DNA from: Rhizomys pruinosus
Taxonomy: Eukaryota; Chordata; Mammalia; Rodentia; Spalacidae
NCBI GenBank assembly: GCA_009823505.1
Contig: VZQC01005710.1
Coordinates: 1,949,132-2,013,131, forward strand
Direction of reading: 5' to 3'
Length of the DNA: 64,000 nt
Under the pieces are notes generated by a model. It was not told the DNA's origin. It was given only the letters and a program-made list of their open reading frames with translations, and searched no databases. The position numbers and the translations under genes were made by a program. Position 1 is the stretch's first letter. Each line of letters opens with the position of its first letter. Below, in pieces: positions 1 through 12,151 of the stretch.

Positions 1-780
1 ACAAGAAGAAAACCCTCATTTTATCCTCGTGTTTTGTGCTCCTCGCCGTTAGCTGCCTCAGTAATTTAATTGGAATAGAACGTGAGAAATGTGTCATTTT
101 TGAAGAATTTATGCATCACTTCCTAGAAATCCCATTGTGTTAACTAGAAGCCTACTGCGTTCTGTTGAGAAGTCGTAATCACATTTTTATGTGTCTGTAT
201 TACTCGATAATGTGACCTCCCATCTTTAGCAGATAAAAAAAATGTTCTCTTTCCATAACAACCGCCTCAAACCCCGGTTCTCACTAGACACACAGAATCC
301 TGTTTCCTGGTGTTTTCCAAACTCACCAACTTTTCTTCAGAGAAAGGGAAAGGAAATCTGAACAAAAAAAAGTGCCTACCAAATGAATAATTACACACCA
401 AATTAAAACCCTGCATTAAACGCGGTTGACAGCAATACTGCATTCTCAATCCTGTTTACTGCTTACAAATTGCATTACAAAGGAATCTACTCTTTTTATT
501 AGCGTGATTAAGCAGAGTGTGAGGATTGCAGACACACCATTCTGGAAGATTGGATGGCGACTGCAAGCCCAGCCACTCATGTTGCAATGGGAAATGTATA
601 ATTCTGTTAAAGCACAGGTTTAGCACAAAAATGAGGGTCGGGCTGTCATTACAGCATCATAAAAGAGTCAAATGAAAATTATATTTATTTACAAATACCT
701 CACCTATAAAATGTGCATATTTAATACAAAGGAAGCAAGCAGTTCCACCATTGATATTTTCAGTTACTGATTTCTTTTAT
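1..780. promoter_or_regulatory. Candidate conserved non-coding element, homeodomain-motif rich
   Basis: Long repeat-free, AT-rich but non-simple block with many TAAT-type cores (AGTAATTTAATTGG near 59, GAATAATTACAC near 384, AAATTGCATTAC near 467, TTATTAGCGTGATTAAGC near 497). No coding frame looks real. In a window otherwise crowded with SINEs such a clean stretch suggests constraint. The role is inferred from composition and from expected proximity to Gbx2. Confidence 0.4.
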
Positions 781-1080
781 TATGTCATCGCGATTGTATA
801 TGATACTTTATGGATCTATAGTTTTCTTGGGCGCTCCTTCTTTATCAGTTGGGGTCCAACCCCTGGTGTTTTCTGTCTGTCTCCCTTGTGGGCGGAGCAG
901 GTTTGAGGACCAGGATGAGAGCGTTTGGTTATGGCGCCACCTGCAGGACTCTATAAGAAGGATGTACCTTCTGCAATCTTCCACAGGGTTCTGGACCTAC
1001 CAAACGTTAATTTTAGCAATTTAATGGAATAAATTTCTGTTTTTCATAGAAATGTATGAGCAATTCAAGACAAATAATAG
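781..1080 (+). other. LTR-like or promoter-like unique segment with a CTCF-like site
   Basis: Contains a CTCF-like core on the minus strand (CCTGCAGGTGGCGCCA, 932-947), CTATAAGAAGG 4 bases further on, and AATAAA near 1027, an order seen in retroviral LTRs. Boundaries are not clear and no family is recognised. Confidence 0.3.
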
Positions 1081-1083
1081 GAT

Positions 1084-1172
1084 ATTATATATATATATGA
1101 GATAGGATATTATATATACATATATCTATATATGTATATATATCTATATCTGTATCTATATCTATATATATG
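1084..1172. repeat. (TA)n / (CTATAT)n low-complexity tract
   Basis: AT-dinucleotide and CTATAT-type repeats directly before the B1 that follows, probably its degraded A-tail. Confidence 0.9.
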
Positions 1173-1312
1173 AGAGACAAGGTCTCCGTATGGCCCTAGC
1201 TATCCTGGAACTCACTATATAGACCAGGCTGGGCTGGGCTGGATGTCACAGAGATCTGCCTACTTCTGTTTCCTAAGTGCTGGGATTAAAAGCATGCACC
1301 AACAAACCAGCT
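1173..1312 (-). mobile_element. B1 SINE
   Basis: Reads gagacaaggtctccgtatgg...gggattaaaagcatgcacca, the reverse of a diverged B1. Confidence 0.85.
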
Positions 1313-2087
1313 ACAGTTTGAAAAATATTTTGATTCTGATAAACTATTTTTAAATTCTTGGGATAAAATGGAGTGTTGACCAGATTTTAGACCCTGAGAC
1401 ATCTAGATATTACAGTTAGTTATTCTGGAAAAATCCTTCTAAAGGAACAAGTTATCCTTACAACAGTGGAATAAGAGATGTGTTCCTGGCTTATCACATG
1501 GTCCTGGGGGAGCCTTTAAGACCCAAGAAGCATTCAGCATCTGAGATTCTAGGGACTGACCATCATCCTAGGTGCCCCTGTTGGACAGATGGGAAGAGGC
1601 TGGGTCATTGGAACTGCCCACCTGGTTTCTCCAGCTGCATTTCACACCATTCCTGTAGAGGGTTAAGTGTTCTATGTCAAAGTTGAACAGTCTGCCCTAT
1701 CAATGGGTGTCTAACCATTATATCAGAGACTGGAAATTTGATGATTATATAAAGTTATTGAGATTCCATCTAGACAGCCCAGGCCTTTGGTTCTCTGCAA
1801 AGCACGCTGAATCCATGATTATTATCACCTGACACATGTGAATTAGGAAGACGGGCCCAATGCCCGCCCAGAATTTTAAACTGAGCGTGTCACACAGTGC
1901 CTCGCCTGTGTGTGCTAATTGTCCCTGGGCTCTGGTCTGTGTCAAGGTCCAGCTGTGACTATTTCTGCCTGTCCAGGAGATGGCTGTGCCTGCAGAGGCC
2001 CACCTCTCTGGGACTGCTGTCAATGGAGAGCCTGGCCTGTGTATTTCTGACTTCTCTGTGGTCAGATAACAAGTAAGGATCAATCAG
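1313..2087. other. Unique sequence, no gene
   Basis: No repeat or coding signal. The segment around 1810-1990 (TGATTATTATCACCTGACAC near 1816) looks like conserved non-coding DNA: mixed composition, homeodomain and E-box-like words. Confidence 0.4.
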
Positions 2088-2357
2088 GGCTGGAGAGATG
2101 GCTCAGCGGTTAAGAGTGCTGATTGCTCTTGCAGAGGACCTGGATTTGATTCCCAGCACCTACATGGCAGCTAAGAACCATCTTTAAGCTGGGTGTGGTG
2201 GCACATGCCTTTAATCCTAGCACTCAGGAGGCAAAGGCAGGTGGATCTCTGTGAGTTCAAGGCCAGCCTGGTCTATGGAGTGAGTTCCAGGCCAACTGGG
2301 GCTATAGGGAGACCCCGTCTCAAAAAAAAAAACAAAAAAAAAAAAAAAAAAAAAAAA
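2088..2357 (+). mobile_element. B2 5' fragment joined to a B1 with long A-tail
   Basis: B2 head 2088-2187 (gggctggagagatggctcag...ctaagaaccatc) is cut and runs into a full-length B1 at 2188-2300 with A-tail to 2357. No B2 3' half follows. Confidence 0.85.
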
Positions 2358-2493
2358 GAATCAAATATACTGCATAATGGGAGAAGGGGGGATGTTCTTT
2401 TGCTATTTACGTTTTTCCCTTTCTATACAAACAGCAGGTAAAAAAAACAACAAAAACACTTTTTCATTTCCATATGAATTTGGAACCAAGCCA

Positions 2494-2712
2494 ATGTGCT
2501 GGAGAGATGTCTGGGCAGTTAAGAGCACTTGGTGTTCTTATAGAGGGCCTGGGTTCAGTTTTCAGCACCCATGTGGTGGTTCACAACCACCTGTAACTCC
2601 AGTTCCAGGGGGATCTGGTGCCCTCTTCTGGTCTCTGTGGGCACTGCACACAAGTGGCACACATAAATTCCCATAGGCATACACATAAATAGATCTTTAA
2701 ATAAAAAAACAC
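2494..2712 (+). mobile_element. B2 SINE
   Basis: Near full length, diverged (gagatgtctgggcagttaag), ending ataaataga...ttaaataaaaaaac. Confidence 0.9.
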
Positions 2713-3440
2713 ATAAATGTTAAACAGTTGAGAACTTAATAGAATTGACTTTATGTTATCTACTCTAGAAAACAATGTTCAATGTAAACTGCAACAAAAG
2801 GTGAAAAGGAAGACCACTTAATAAGGAAAATACCTGGCTGTATTTCGTTCTCTGGAGAAGAAGCAAACCAATGCTAGCCTGGCCTTACACTAGAGGACCT
2901 TTTCAGGTGCTTATGCCCCTTTGCTGCTTTAGCCATCTGCTTCTCTCTCATCCTGTTTTATTTTGTTTGTTTTGTTTTGTCTTTGTTTTTGAAATAAAAA
3001 CATTTACTTTACTGCTGATGGTTGAAATCCTCAAGAAGAATTGGGCTCTGCGGCAGCTGCCCCTCCCCCCTCCCCCTGGCTTTGGTGTCGTTCTTTCACA
3101 GAATCCACAGTAGACAAGTTTTAGGTGCCTCATCACCGACTAATACTTCGTCCCTCAGCTTGGCATTCCAGTTAGACTTTCTCTGGTGCCTGGCAGGGCA
3201 GGGCAGGCATCTTTGCTACAGGTCGACCTCAAGATGGTAAGCCTTAGAGCCACAGTGGGGGCATAGGTGTGCTAGTTAGTGCAATGCTTTCCAAACTATG
3301 ATGTCTCCTTTTTCCTCTTGATTCTGCCGCCCAGGCCAAAGAGCTTTCTTCCTTCTTTTAAACACCACCTCCTCCTCCTTCACCCTCTCCTTTCAACCCT
3401 GGTCTTTCCTGTCTTCACGGATTTCTGTGAGTCTCTACCT
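2713..3440. other. Unique sequence, no gene
   Basis: Nothing coding seen. A T/G-rich run lies at 2955-2990 and a polypyrimidine stretch at 3060-3078. Confidence 0.4.
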
Positions 3441-3479
3441 AACATATGAAATATCGAGTACAAAACAAAGCAGATTCCT

Positions 3480-3600
3480 AGTAGTCATTAAGTTCTGTGA
3501 AGCTGTGAGTAAATTCCTCTTATGGAAACCTGTCCAGAGATCCCCAGAAAACAGAAAGCACGAGTGTTGTATGACCTAGCAGTCCACTGCTGGGTATCCC
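3480..3600 (+). mobile_element. L1 ORF2 3' fragment
   Basis: The text around 3515-3600 (cttatggaaacctgtccagag...gtatgacctagcagtccactgctgggtat) is the diverged L1 segment 'ttatggaaaacagt...tatgacccagcaatcccactcctgggtat'. Confidence 0.65.
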
Positions 3601-3990
3601 TGATGGTTGATATTGTCAACCTGATGAGATCTGGATTCACCTAGAAGACAACTCTCTGGGCCTGTGAGGGAGTTTCTAGATTGGGTTGAGGTGGTAGGAA
3701 TCACCCTAAATGTGAGTGGACATCCCCTAGGCTGGGGTCTGGACTGAAGAAAAGGTGGAGAGAGAGAGAGCTGAGCCCCAGCATTCCTGACACTCTGCTC
3801 CTGGCACCCTGTGACCAGCCGTCTTCCTCTGTGTGGGCTGCTGTGCCTTCCAGCCTGGAAGGACTGGCTCCACTCCAGCTGTGAACCACATCGACCCCTC
3901 CTTCCTCAAGTCGCTCAGTGCCAGGTGCACGGACACTACAATAGGACTTTCTTCTGAGGCGTGATGTCATGAGGGTTTGGAAACACACCT
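3601..3990 (+). mobile_element. Rodent hAT/Charlie-type non-autonomous element (URR1-like)
   Basis: tgatggttgatattgtcaacctgatgagatctggattcac...gctgagccccagcattcctgac follows the common rodent repeat beginning 'tgatggttaatcttgattgtcaacttga'. Family name from memory. Confidence 0.6.
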
Positions 3991-4124
3991 GAAGCATTTT
4001 CTGAGGCGGGGTGGGATGGAGAGGGTACCAAGGATACAGGCACACACTCCCATTTTCCGAATTCTGGGAGGTCCAGGCTCCAGGATCACTTCTGGGCTTG
4101 TATCTCTTTCTCTACTTACTCTAT

Positions 4125-4352
4125 TAAAATATTTATTTATTATTAATTTATTTTTATTTTATGTGTATGGGTGTTTTGCCTGCATGTATGCAAGTGCACT
4201 CATGTCACGCAATGCCAGTGGAGGTCAGAAGAGGGCATCAGATCCCCCGGAACTGGAGTTACAGACAGTTGTGAGCCACCATGTGGGTGCTGAGAACCAA
4301 ACCCAGGTCCTCTGCAAGAGCAGCCAGTGCTCTAACTGTCTCCCCAGCCCCT
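4125..4352 (-). mobile_element. B2 SINE
   Basis: Reverse orientation: tail at 4125-4160, head (tctccccagcccc) at 4352. Confidence 0.9.
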
Positions 4353-5130
4353 CAGAAACATTCACAGGCATATACCTGTAGAATCCGAGCTCCACCCCAG
4401 ACAGCCAGAGCCCAGACCTGCATTTCAACACTATCCCTGTGGCCCTGTCCCCTGGAAGGTGCCAGCTGTCTTTCCATCTCTAGCCTAGTGAGAGGGTGAC
4501 CGGATTTCTCCTTTCCAGGTAAGCAGATCACAGCTGTTAAATAGCTGCTCTTGCTGCTTGGTGGAAGTACCTGGCTCTGAATCCATCTCTGGGCTGTCGC
4601 CTCAGACTGCTGATCACTGTCCAGGGTACTGAACCCCTTTCCAGGACAAAGCAATCTTCCACACTGCCCTCAGGACCAAGACTCCTCACCTCTTTGGCTC
4701 CTTATGTGTGCTCACCAAAGTCCAGATTTCTTGGAGGTGCTAAGGTCTCCTTGTCTGTCCCTCACCCTCTACAGCCCTGCCCTCTTCCATCTGGAAAAGC
4801 ATGGGGACTCTTCCCTGGGGGTAGGGGCGGGGGTGAATCACTGCCCCTCCCGGTGCCTAGCAATTTTCAAGACCACCTCTTCCATCAAGGCCACCTCAAC
4901 AGGGAGGCCCTCCTAAGTCCAACTTTTTACTTCCATGGTGGTTTTTACTCATGGTGCACACACACCCAAACTGCAGCTGTTGGTCATCATGTGAACTCCC
5001 TTTTCAGACTGTAGCAATGGGAGTGTATGTCCGCCCCCTGAGGGTCACCTCACAGCATCTTGTCCTGCCTCTAATTGGAAAGGAAAGTCGCCACTCTCCA
5101 GTCACCAAAGGATGACCACGAGGAGTCTTT
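4353..5130. other. Unique sequence, no gene
   Basis: No repeat or coding frame recognised. Confidence 0.4.
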
Positions 5131-5147
5131 ACTTTAAGCGGCAGTGA

Positions 5148-5265
5148 AGCTGGGAGGCAGAGGCAGGCAGATCTCTGTGAGATTGAGGCCAGCCTGGTCT
5201 ACATAGCAAGTTCCAGACCAGCTGGGGGTATAAGGGGACCTTGTCTCTAAAAGACAAAAAATATG
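5148..5265 (+). mobile_element. B1 SINE, 5'-truncated
   Basis: Starts at gctgggaggcagaggcagg, lacking the usual first ~30 bases; ends ttgtctctaaaagac. Confidence 0.8.
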
Positions 5266-5335
5266 GTGAACTAGGCCAGGGTGTGAGTCCGTGACAAGGC
5301 ATAGATTGTATGGGTCCCTGGATTCCATCTCCAGC

Positions 5336-5395
5336 ATGGAAGGAGAGGAGAGGAGAGGAGAGGAGAGGAGAGGAGAGGAGAGGAGAGGAGAGGGA
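5336..5395. repeat. (GGAGA)n purine microsatellite
   Basis: About eleven GGAGA units after a short ID-like sequence (ggattccatctccagcatgg). Confidence 0.95.
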
Positions 5396-5450
5396 GAATT
5401 TCTGATGAACAGATCAGCAGACAGTGCCACAAAGCAGATAGCTTATTCTT

Positions 5451-5695
5451 TTTTTATTTTTTTTTATTTATTTCTGTATGCGTATCAATGTACTGTCTGC
5501 ATGCAGGTTTGTGCACCCATGTCGTGCAATGCCGCGGAGGTCAGAAGGGGGTGTCGGATTCCCCTGGAACTGGAGTTCTCCTGGAATTGGAGTTTCAGAC
5601 GGTTCTCGGCCGCCATGTGGGTGCTGGGGATTGAACCCGGGTCCTCTGTAAGAGCGGTCAGCGCTCTCAACCACTAGGCCATCTCTCCAGCCCAG
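5451..5695 (-). mobile_element. B2 SINE, 17-bp-duplication subfamily
   Basis: Reverse orientation, CpG-rich and little diverged. It carries the tandem pair ctggaactggagttct/cctggaattggagtt. Its tail supplies AATAAA on the Asb18 strand. Confidence 0.93.
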
Positions 5696-6770
5696 CTTAT
5701 TCTTTACCATTCCCAAGAGCAGGGGTCACCATGCCATGGGGATCACAGAGGAGGCATTAGGCTTGGTGAAGAGGTGGGGTGGGGCAGGTAGGGAAGGACA
5801 AGCAGACTTAGGGTGCATTAGTTGGCATACTTCTAGCAGGCTCTGGGCAGCTTTTTCTCTAGGTGTCTGGCTTCTGATTGATCCTGGAGTTCCCAGGGCA
5901 GAAGAGCTTTCCTAAGGGAAAGTCTAACGAAGGAAGTGGCCACGTGTGGAATCTGGGCTGGCTGGTTTGTGCAGGAGAGCATCGTCACTGGAGAGTTGTG
6001 TCTTCTCTCTAGGGACTGGCTGGCCATGGGAGGAGCTGTGCCCCAGGAGTCAGCAGGGTCTCCATGGCATCAGAAAGCCAAGGTTTATCTAGGCCCTGAT
6101 GCGCACTCTTACTGTGTGATGCTCAGGCTGAGCTCAGGCACCTGTCAACAGTGTACGTTTATGTTGTCCTCTGACTTCTGGAACTGGAGCTGTTCACAGG
6201 AGTTGGATCTGCAAGGGTTGGAACAGCTGTCAGACAGAAACATTTGGCTCACTCCCTCCAGTCCCGAGAGTGCTTGGCTCCCGAGTACTTGCAAACACAA
6301 TGGGTCTGTAAAGGTGCTCCTGCCCAGGAGCCGGTGTCCTCCCAGCCAGGGGTCTGCCATGCTCAGGGCACAGTCCTCCTCCAGACAGCCTGAGTCCAAG
6401 AGGGGTGGGCAGCCTTTCCTACAAGGCAAAGAAAGGGTCCATAGTCGGGGGAGGGGGTAGTGGGAAATACCCACACTGTCGACACAAGGAGGCCAGAGAC
6501 AAACCTGAAAAAAAAACATTTACATCTTTCAGTTTAACTTTGGTTCAGGGTACTTTCTGGCAGAGAGTTTTGACCTACTGATGACTTCACATGTTCCAAG
6601 GAAGACTCATTACCAATTCCATTTCAAGGTGAACTTGAGGCTTGTGGGTCTGTGCCTCTCCTGGTCACGTAGGATATGGAGACAGCGGCGAGTGTTCTTC
6701 CATATCGGGGCGCTCTCCTTCACATGTGGCCTCCACGGAAGGGAATAACCTTGGCTCCAAGGCTGTGGTT
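5696..6770 (-). other. Asb18 3' UTR / downstream region
   Basis: Unique sequence after the Asb18 stop. I found no AATAAA or ATTAAA on the minus strand here; only weak variants occur (CATAAA near 6158, GATAAA near 6083). The first strong AATAAA lies in the tail of the same-orientation B2 at 5451-5695. Where the transcript ends is inferred. Confidence 0.45.
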
Positions 6771-6956
6771 TCAATGCAAAATACCCTCTGGCTCCAAAAG
6801 TAGATAATTTTGCAATGTCTCAGGCAATGGCAGCTGGGGCACAAGCTGAAAGCACTTTTTGCCAAACAGTTTGCGGATGGCACTCCGGCAAAGGTGCTGC
6901 AGGCAGCGTGGGGTGTGTGCCAAGGCGAAGAAAGACTGGTAGAAAGGTTTGTGCAT
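6771..6956 (-). CDS. Asb18: Asb18 coding exon 5, SOCS box and stop
   Basis: Residues 378-438 and TGA at 6773-6771. The acceptor is CCTTTCTAG|ATGCAC. The SOCS box is clear: the BC box L396-x3-C400-x3-I404 (within [10 protein letters not shown]) binds elongin C, and LPLP at 419-422 is the Cullin5 box, followed by the usual hydrophobic C-terminal strand ([14 protein letters not shown]). All key SOCS residues are present, so the product should assemble a ligase. The exon happens to start with an in-frame ATG, which is an internal Met, not a start. Confidence 0.97.
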   Translation of the reverse strand: MHKPFYQSFFALAHTPRCLQHLCRSAIRKLFGKKCFQLVPQLPLPETLQNYLLLEPEGILH

Positions 6957-9900
6957 CTAGAAAGGAAGCAGAGGAACAGTCAGGTCAGGTTGTGGCAGGG
7001 CGATTTCCTCAAATTCCTGTCTTCCCTGCCCCTCAGCTCCTGGGGTGGCCCCACCAATGCAAAGACAGTGGGCTCCCTGGGCAGCAGCAGGCTCAGGAGC
7101 CTGTGCAACACTTTGTTCCTTAACTTGTTTGGTAAAGCCAAGTGCTGTGGCACACACCTTTGATCCCAGCACTGGGGAGGCAGAGGCAGGTAGATGTCTA
7201 TGAGTCTGAAGACCATCCTGGTCTACGCAGTGAGTTCCCGGCCAGCCAGGGATACAAAATGACACCCTGTCTCAAAGGAAAGGAAAGGAAAGGAAAGGAA
7301 AGGAAAGGAAAGGAAAGGAAAGGAAAGGAAAGGAAAGGAAAGGAAAGGAAAGGAAAGGAAAGGAAAGGAAAGGAAAGGAAAGGAAAGGAAAGGAAAGGAA
7401 AGGAAAGGAAAGGAAAGGAAAAGAATAAACTATGGCTGGAAAGATGGTTCAGTGCTTAAGAGCAGTGGCCACTCTTGCAGAGGACTTGGGCTCATTTCCC
7501 AGCACCTACATGGTGGCTAACAGCTGATTCATAACTCCAGCTCCAAGGGATCTGACACCCTCTTCTGGCCTCCTTGAGCACTGCATGCATTTATATTAAT
7601 GCAAGCAAAACACTCATACACATACATAAAAATCATAAAGAAAGGCTTCTCTTAACAAAAATCTGGGGGCTGGAGAAATGGCTCAGTGGTTAAGAGAACT
7701 GCCTGCTCTTGCAGAGGACACAGGTTCAATTCCCAGCACCCATATGGCAACTAACAGCCATCCTAACTCCAATTCTAGAAGAATCAAACGCCCTCTTCTG
7801 ACCTCCTCAGGCATTGCACAACACAGGTGCATTTACACACAGGCAGGCAATGCATTCATACACATAAAATAAAAAAAATTAAAAAATATGCAAACAAATG
7901 AACAAAATATTTGTTCAGTGAGACCCCAGGAGATGTTCTCTGGAAGCTTCTGGAAGGAAAAAGTCCCCCTTTTTGTGATCAACAGCTACCTATGGACAGT
8001 GGGGTTTTTTTTGTTTGTTTGTTTGGTTTTTTGAGACAGGGTCTCCCTATAGCTCCAACTGACAGTGTCTTGTGTGGACAGTAACACCATTGTAGTGTGG
8101 GTAACATCAGCATCTGCAGTTCCTACACAGGACCAGAGGGGCATGCCCAGAAAAGCATCTTCCATGCCCCTTTGCCCTGCACACCACCCAGTGTGGGCCA
8201 CCTGTCTTTTCCTTGCAGCCACAGCATCCACGTGGGACTGGCTCCCTGACCTCTGAGGATATCAAAGTCCAAGAGTGCTCAAGTCCCTTCTGTAAGAAAG
8301 CCAGGTGTCTGGGTGTAACCCACACAATCCTTCTGTCTACTCTGGATCACCTCTCAATCACCCATAATGCCTAATAATACAGTGTAGACAGATTGTTACT
8401 GTACTGTGTTATTTACAATAATGACAAGTGAATGAGTTATATCTTGGGGGATCCAGTTCCCCCAAATATTTTTGGTCTATGGTTGGTTCTCTTCGTAGGG
8501 ACAGAGCTCAGGGAAAGGGGTTCCCATTAGAATATCTGGCTCTTGGTGTTGTGATTCTCGAACCTCAGGGGAAAACAGATGTGCATCCTCCCTCCCCCAG
8601 CTTCTGCTTCTGCCTCTCCAGATATTTTACTTTTTGTGTTTGAGTGCAAAACTCCACACAGAGAAGCAGGAAGAGACAATTATTCACCATCAGGGGAGTA
8701 GAATTAGGAGGTTCCTCACCTGGTACACTTCTTCAGGGATTGCCTCCTGCCAGGACTCAGACACACGGAGCTGAGCGTAGGAGTTGAAAAGAACTTCGAT
8801 GACGGCTGGTGCCAGCGCGCAGGTTCTCAGCACCTGGGGGAAGTGGGAAGCCGTGCTGCAGGGTGGTAGGTTTGCAAGTTCAAGCGGAGAAGGGCAGGAG
8901 GTGCAGGCTTATGTGCAGTTCATGTCTGCCACTCTCTGGCTGTGTGATCTCAGAGATTATGATCACACTGGGTGGAGTGATGACCACTAGGGCTGGCAAG
9001 GGTTCAGTGAGCTAACCCACCCTGGTGGGAGGCGGTGGCTCTGCCACGGAGCCCACGCCCTCTGCTTGGCCGCTGGGTGAGTATGGATGTAGTCAGGTTC
9101 AGGGGCACAGGTGGGCTGGGGATGCTAATGAATGACATCCTCCTGCCTCTGCAGGGCAAAGGAAAGAAGTTCGCCAGCAACGTAGTCATGTCCCCAACAT
9201 CGCACCTCAATTTCTTATTATCAGGAAAGTGAGAATGGGGGAGAAGAGTCATTTCACTGTTGACTTTCCTCCTGTTGTGGCTCTTACATTAAAAAACTTA
9301 TTTTATGTGTATGAGGTATTTTGTCTGCATATATGTAAGTGCACCCATGTGTGCAATGCCCACAGGGTGTACTACATATATTCAATGTCCACAGGAGAGG
9401 ATGTAGGATCCCCTGGGGAGTCTTGGATGTTGTTAGCCACCATGTGGGTGCTGGGAATTGAACCCGGGTTCTCTGCAAGATGAGCCAGAGCCCTTAAGTA
9501 CTGAGCCCTCTCTCCAGCTCTCTGCAGTAGAAATCTCATGTCACATTTGAATTCCGGTCTTTCCCTGGGCTAGCCATACTTGGTGACCTCTTCTCTCTTA
9601 TGATGGGCAGTGGTAGCACACCCTGAGCTCCCAGTCAATGCCAGGATGACAGGAGCAGATGGCCGTGCTCTATGTGTGCTCGGCTGTTGTCTTCGATGTT
9701 CTGCTGCCTGGGGGTATTCAATGCATCTTTGACTTGTGATACTTCCAACTTACAATGACTTTATTGGGATGTAGCGTCATTGTCAGGATGGGTACAATGA
9801 ATCTGCACAGCCCAAATTGCAGATTTTTTTCTGCTTAAAATATTGAGCAATTCAGAAATTATAAATGCACATTTCATGATCGCTTTTGTAACTATGTCAT

Positions 9901-12112
9901 ATTTTATTTTTTGAAGGCACTGTATACTTGATGAATGAGCTTAAGTTATGTCAATAGTTTTTTTAAATGAATTTTGCCTAAATTTCTGAAATTCATTTTT
10001 TAAAATTTTATGTGTATGAATGTACTGTCTGCATGTAGGTTTGTGCACCCGTGTCATGCAGTGCCGCAGAGGTCAGAAGAGGGTGTCGGATTCCCCTGGA
10101 ACTGGAGTTAAAGATGGTTCTTAGCTGCAGTGTGGGTGTGTTGGGGATCGAACCCGGGTCCTCTGCAAGAGCAGTTGGCGCTTTTAACCGCTAGGCCATC
10201 TCTCCAGCCCCATATCAATAGTTTTTTGATGCAACAATGATATCCTTGAAGATAATACTATTATCTTTTGCTGCAATTCTACTTAGTTAGGTACTTACAT
10301 TGAATTTCTAGAAAAGGAATTGCAGACTCAAAGGGCACATAGACTTTAAAGCTTAAAACAATACTGTTGTATGGTAGTGCTTAAATTGTAGACATTTTGA
10401 GAATTGGAACTCACTCTGGAGACCAGGCTGGCCTCCATCTCATAGAGATCCACCTGTTTTGCCTCTTGAGTGCTGGAATTAAAGGCATGAAATCATCATT
10501 CCTAGCATTTAATTTGTTTTTTAAAAGATTTATTTATTTTTATTTTATGTGTACAAGTGTTTTACCTGCATGTATGTGTGTGCACTGTGTGTATACAATG
10601 CCCATGGAGTCCAGAAGAGGGCATTGGATCCGCTGGAACTGGAATTGGTTGTCAATCACCATGTGGGTGCTGGAAACTGAACCTGGGTCCTCTGTAAAAG
10701 CAGTAAGCATTCTTAACTGCTGAGCCATCTCTCCAGGCCCTTAATTTAATCTTTCCATTTCTAAAATTGATAGAAAAATTATTCCATTATTGGCTAATTT
10801 TAGCCTAAATAAAACGGGTCTTATTTGGTTATTCTTAAAATTTATTTTAATTTTATATGAATGATGTATTGCCTACATGTATGTAAATACACCCATGTGC
10901 AATGCCAGTGGAGGACAGAAGAGGCCCTGAAGCTGGAGCCTTGCAGGAGGAGACCTGGAAGGGAGGGAGGCCACTGTGTCTGTAAATAAGCACTTCTTTT
11001 CTCAGACTACAAGCATTTTTTTTTCCTTTAGTCTTGCTAGAGGTCTGTCAATTTGAACTTTTTTCAGTGAATCAGCTATTTTTTGGGGGAGGGGGTCTTT
11101 TCGAGACAGGGTCTCCCTGTAGCCCCAGCTGTCCTGGAACTCACTCTGTAGACCAGGCTGACCTTGAACTCACAAAGATCCACCTGCCTCTGCCTCCTGA
11201 GTGCTTGGATTAGAGGCGTGCGCCACCACGCCCAGCAGAATCAGCTATTTTCTTTTTTAAACAGTTCTACTATAGATATTCTAATCTATTTTCTGTCTTT
11301 ACCATGTTTAAATATGGTAAAGACTGTCTTCTCAGGTATACTCAGTGTCTCTTTCCAGCTGCTTTGCTGACTAGGCAGTTGATTCAATGACGTGTGTTTT
11401 TTTAAGTCATAATAAAAGCCACTTTATTTATTTGAAATTTTATTTATGTGTATGTGTATGCATCTGTGTTGCATATAGATATAAAATGTGTATCTTTGGT
11501 CATTCCTTAATTTTGGCCTTTTGTTTCACTGAAATGTGTGATTGAAATTTTGTGTATTTGCAACAGGACATAGCTTAAGCAATATAATATTGTTTAAGCA
11601 ATATCATCACAACAATATTATTGTTATAACTGGCCTATCTAGTCTTGTTTCTATCCCATTTCATTCTTTACAGTTGTTAGCTGTCACATAGGTGCTGGGA
11701 ACTGAACCCAAGTCCTCTGCAAGAGTAGGCAGTGCTCTTAACTGCTGAGCCATCTCTCCAGCCCAATTCTTTCTCCTATACTTTTTCTTAACCAATTCTT
11801 TCTCCTTAAAAACATGTGGATTTGGATTTTCTAATTATATGTTGAGAAATAATTCTTAGTGTTTGCCTTAGTTTTATAATGTATTATAAACATACAGGTT
11901 ACAAACATTTGTTAAAATATCTATGTTGCCGGATGTGGTGGCGTGTGCCTTTTATCCCAGAACTGGGAGGCAGAGGCAGGTGGATCTCTGTGAGTTCAAG
12001 GCTAGTCTGGTCTACCCAGTGAGTTACAGACAGCTGGAGCTGCAGGGAGACCCTGTCTCAAAAGGACTAAAAAAAAGTCTATGTTACAAGCCGGGTGTGG
12101 TGGCATACACTT

Positions 12113-12151
<39 letters not shown>

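Noticed and set aside
2089..2187. tRNA-like sequence in B2 heads (here and elsewhere)
   Set aside because: B2 heads descend from a tRNA and keep pol III box-like words, but they are SINEs, not tRNA genes.
6810..7163. Plus-strand frames opposite the last exon
   Set aside because: Antisense of the Asb18 SOCS-box exon and flank; the minus frame has the full BC-box and Cul5-box motifs.
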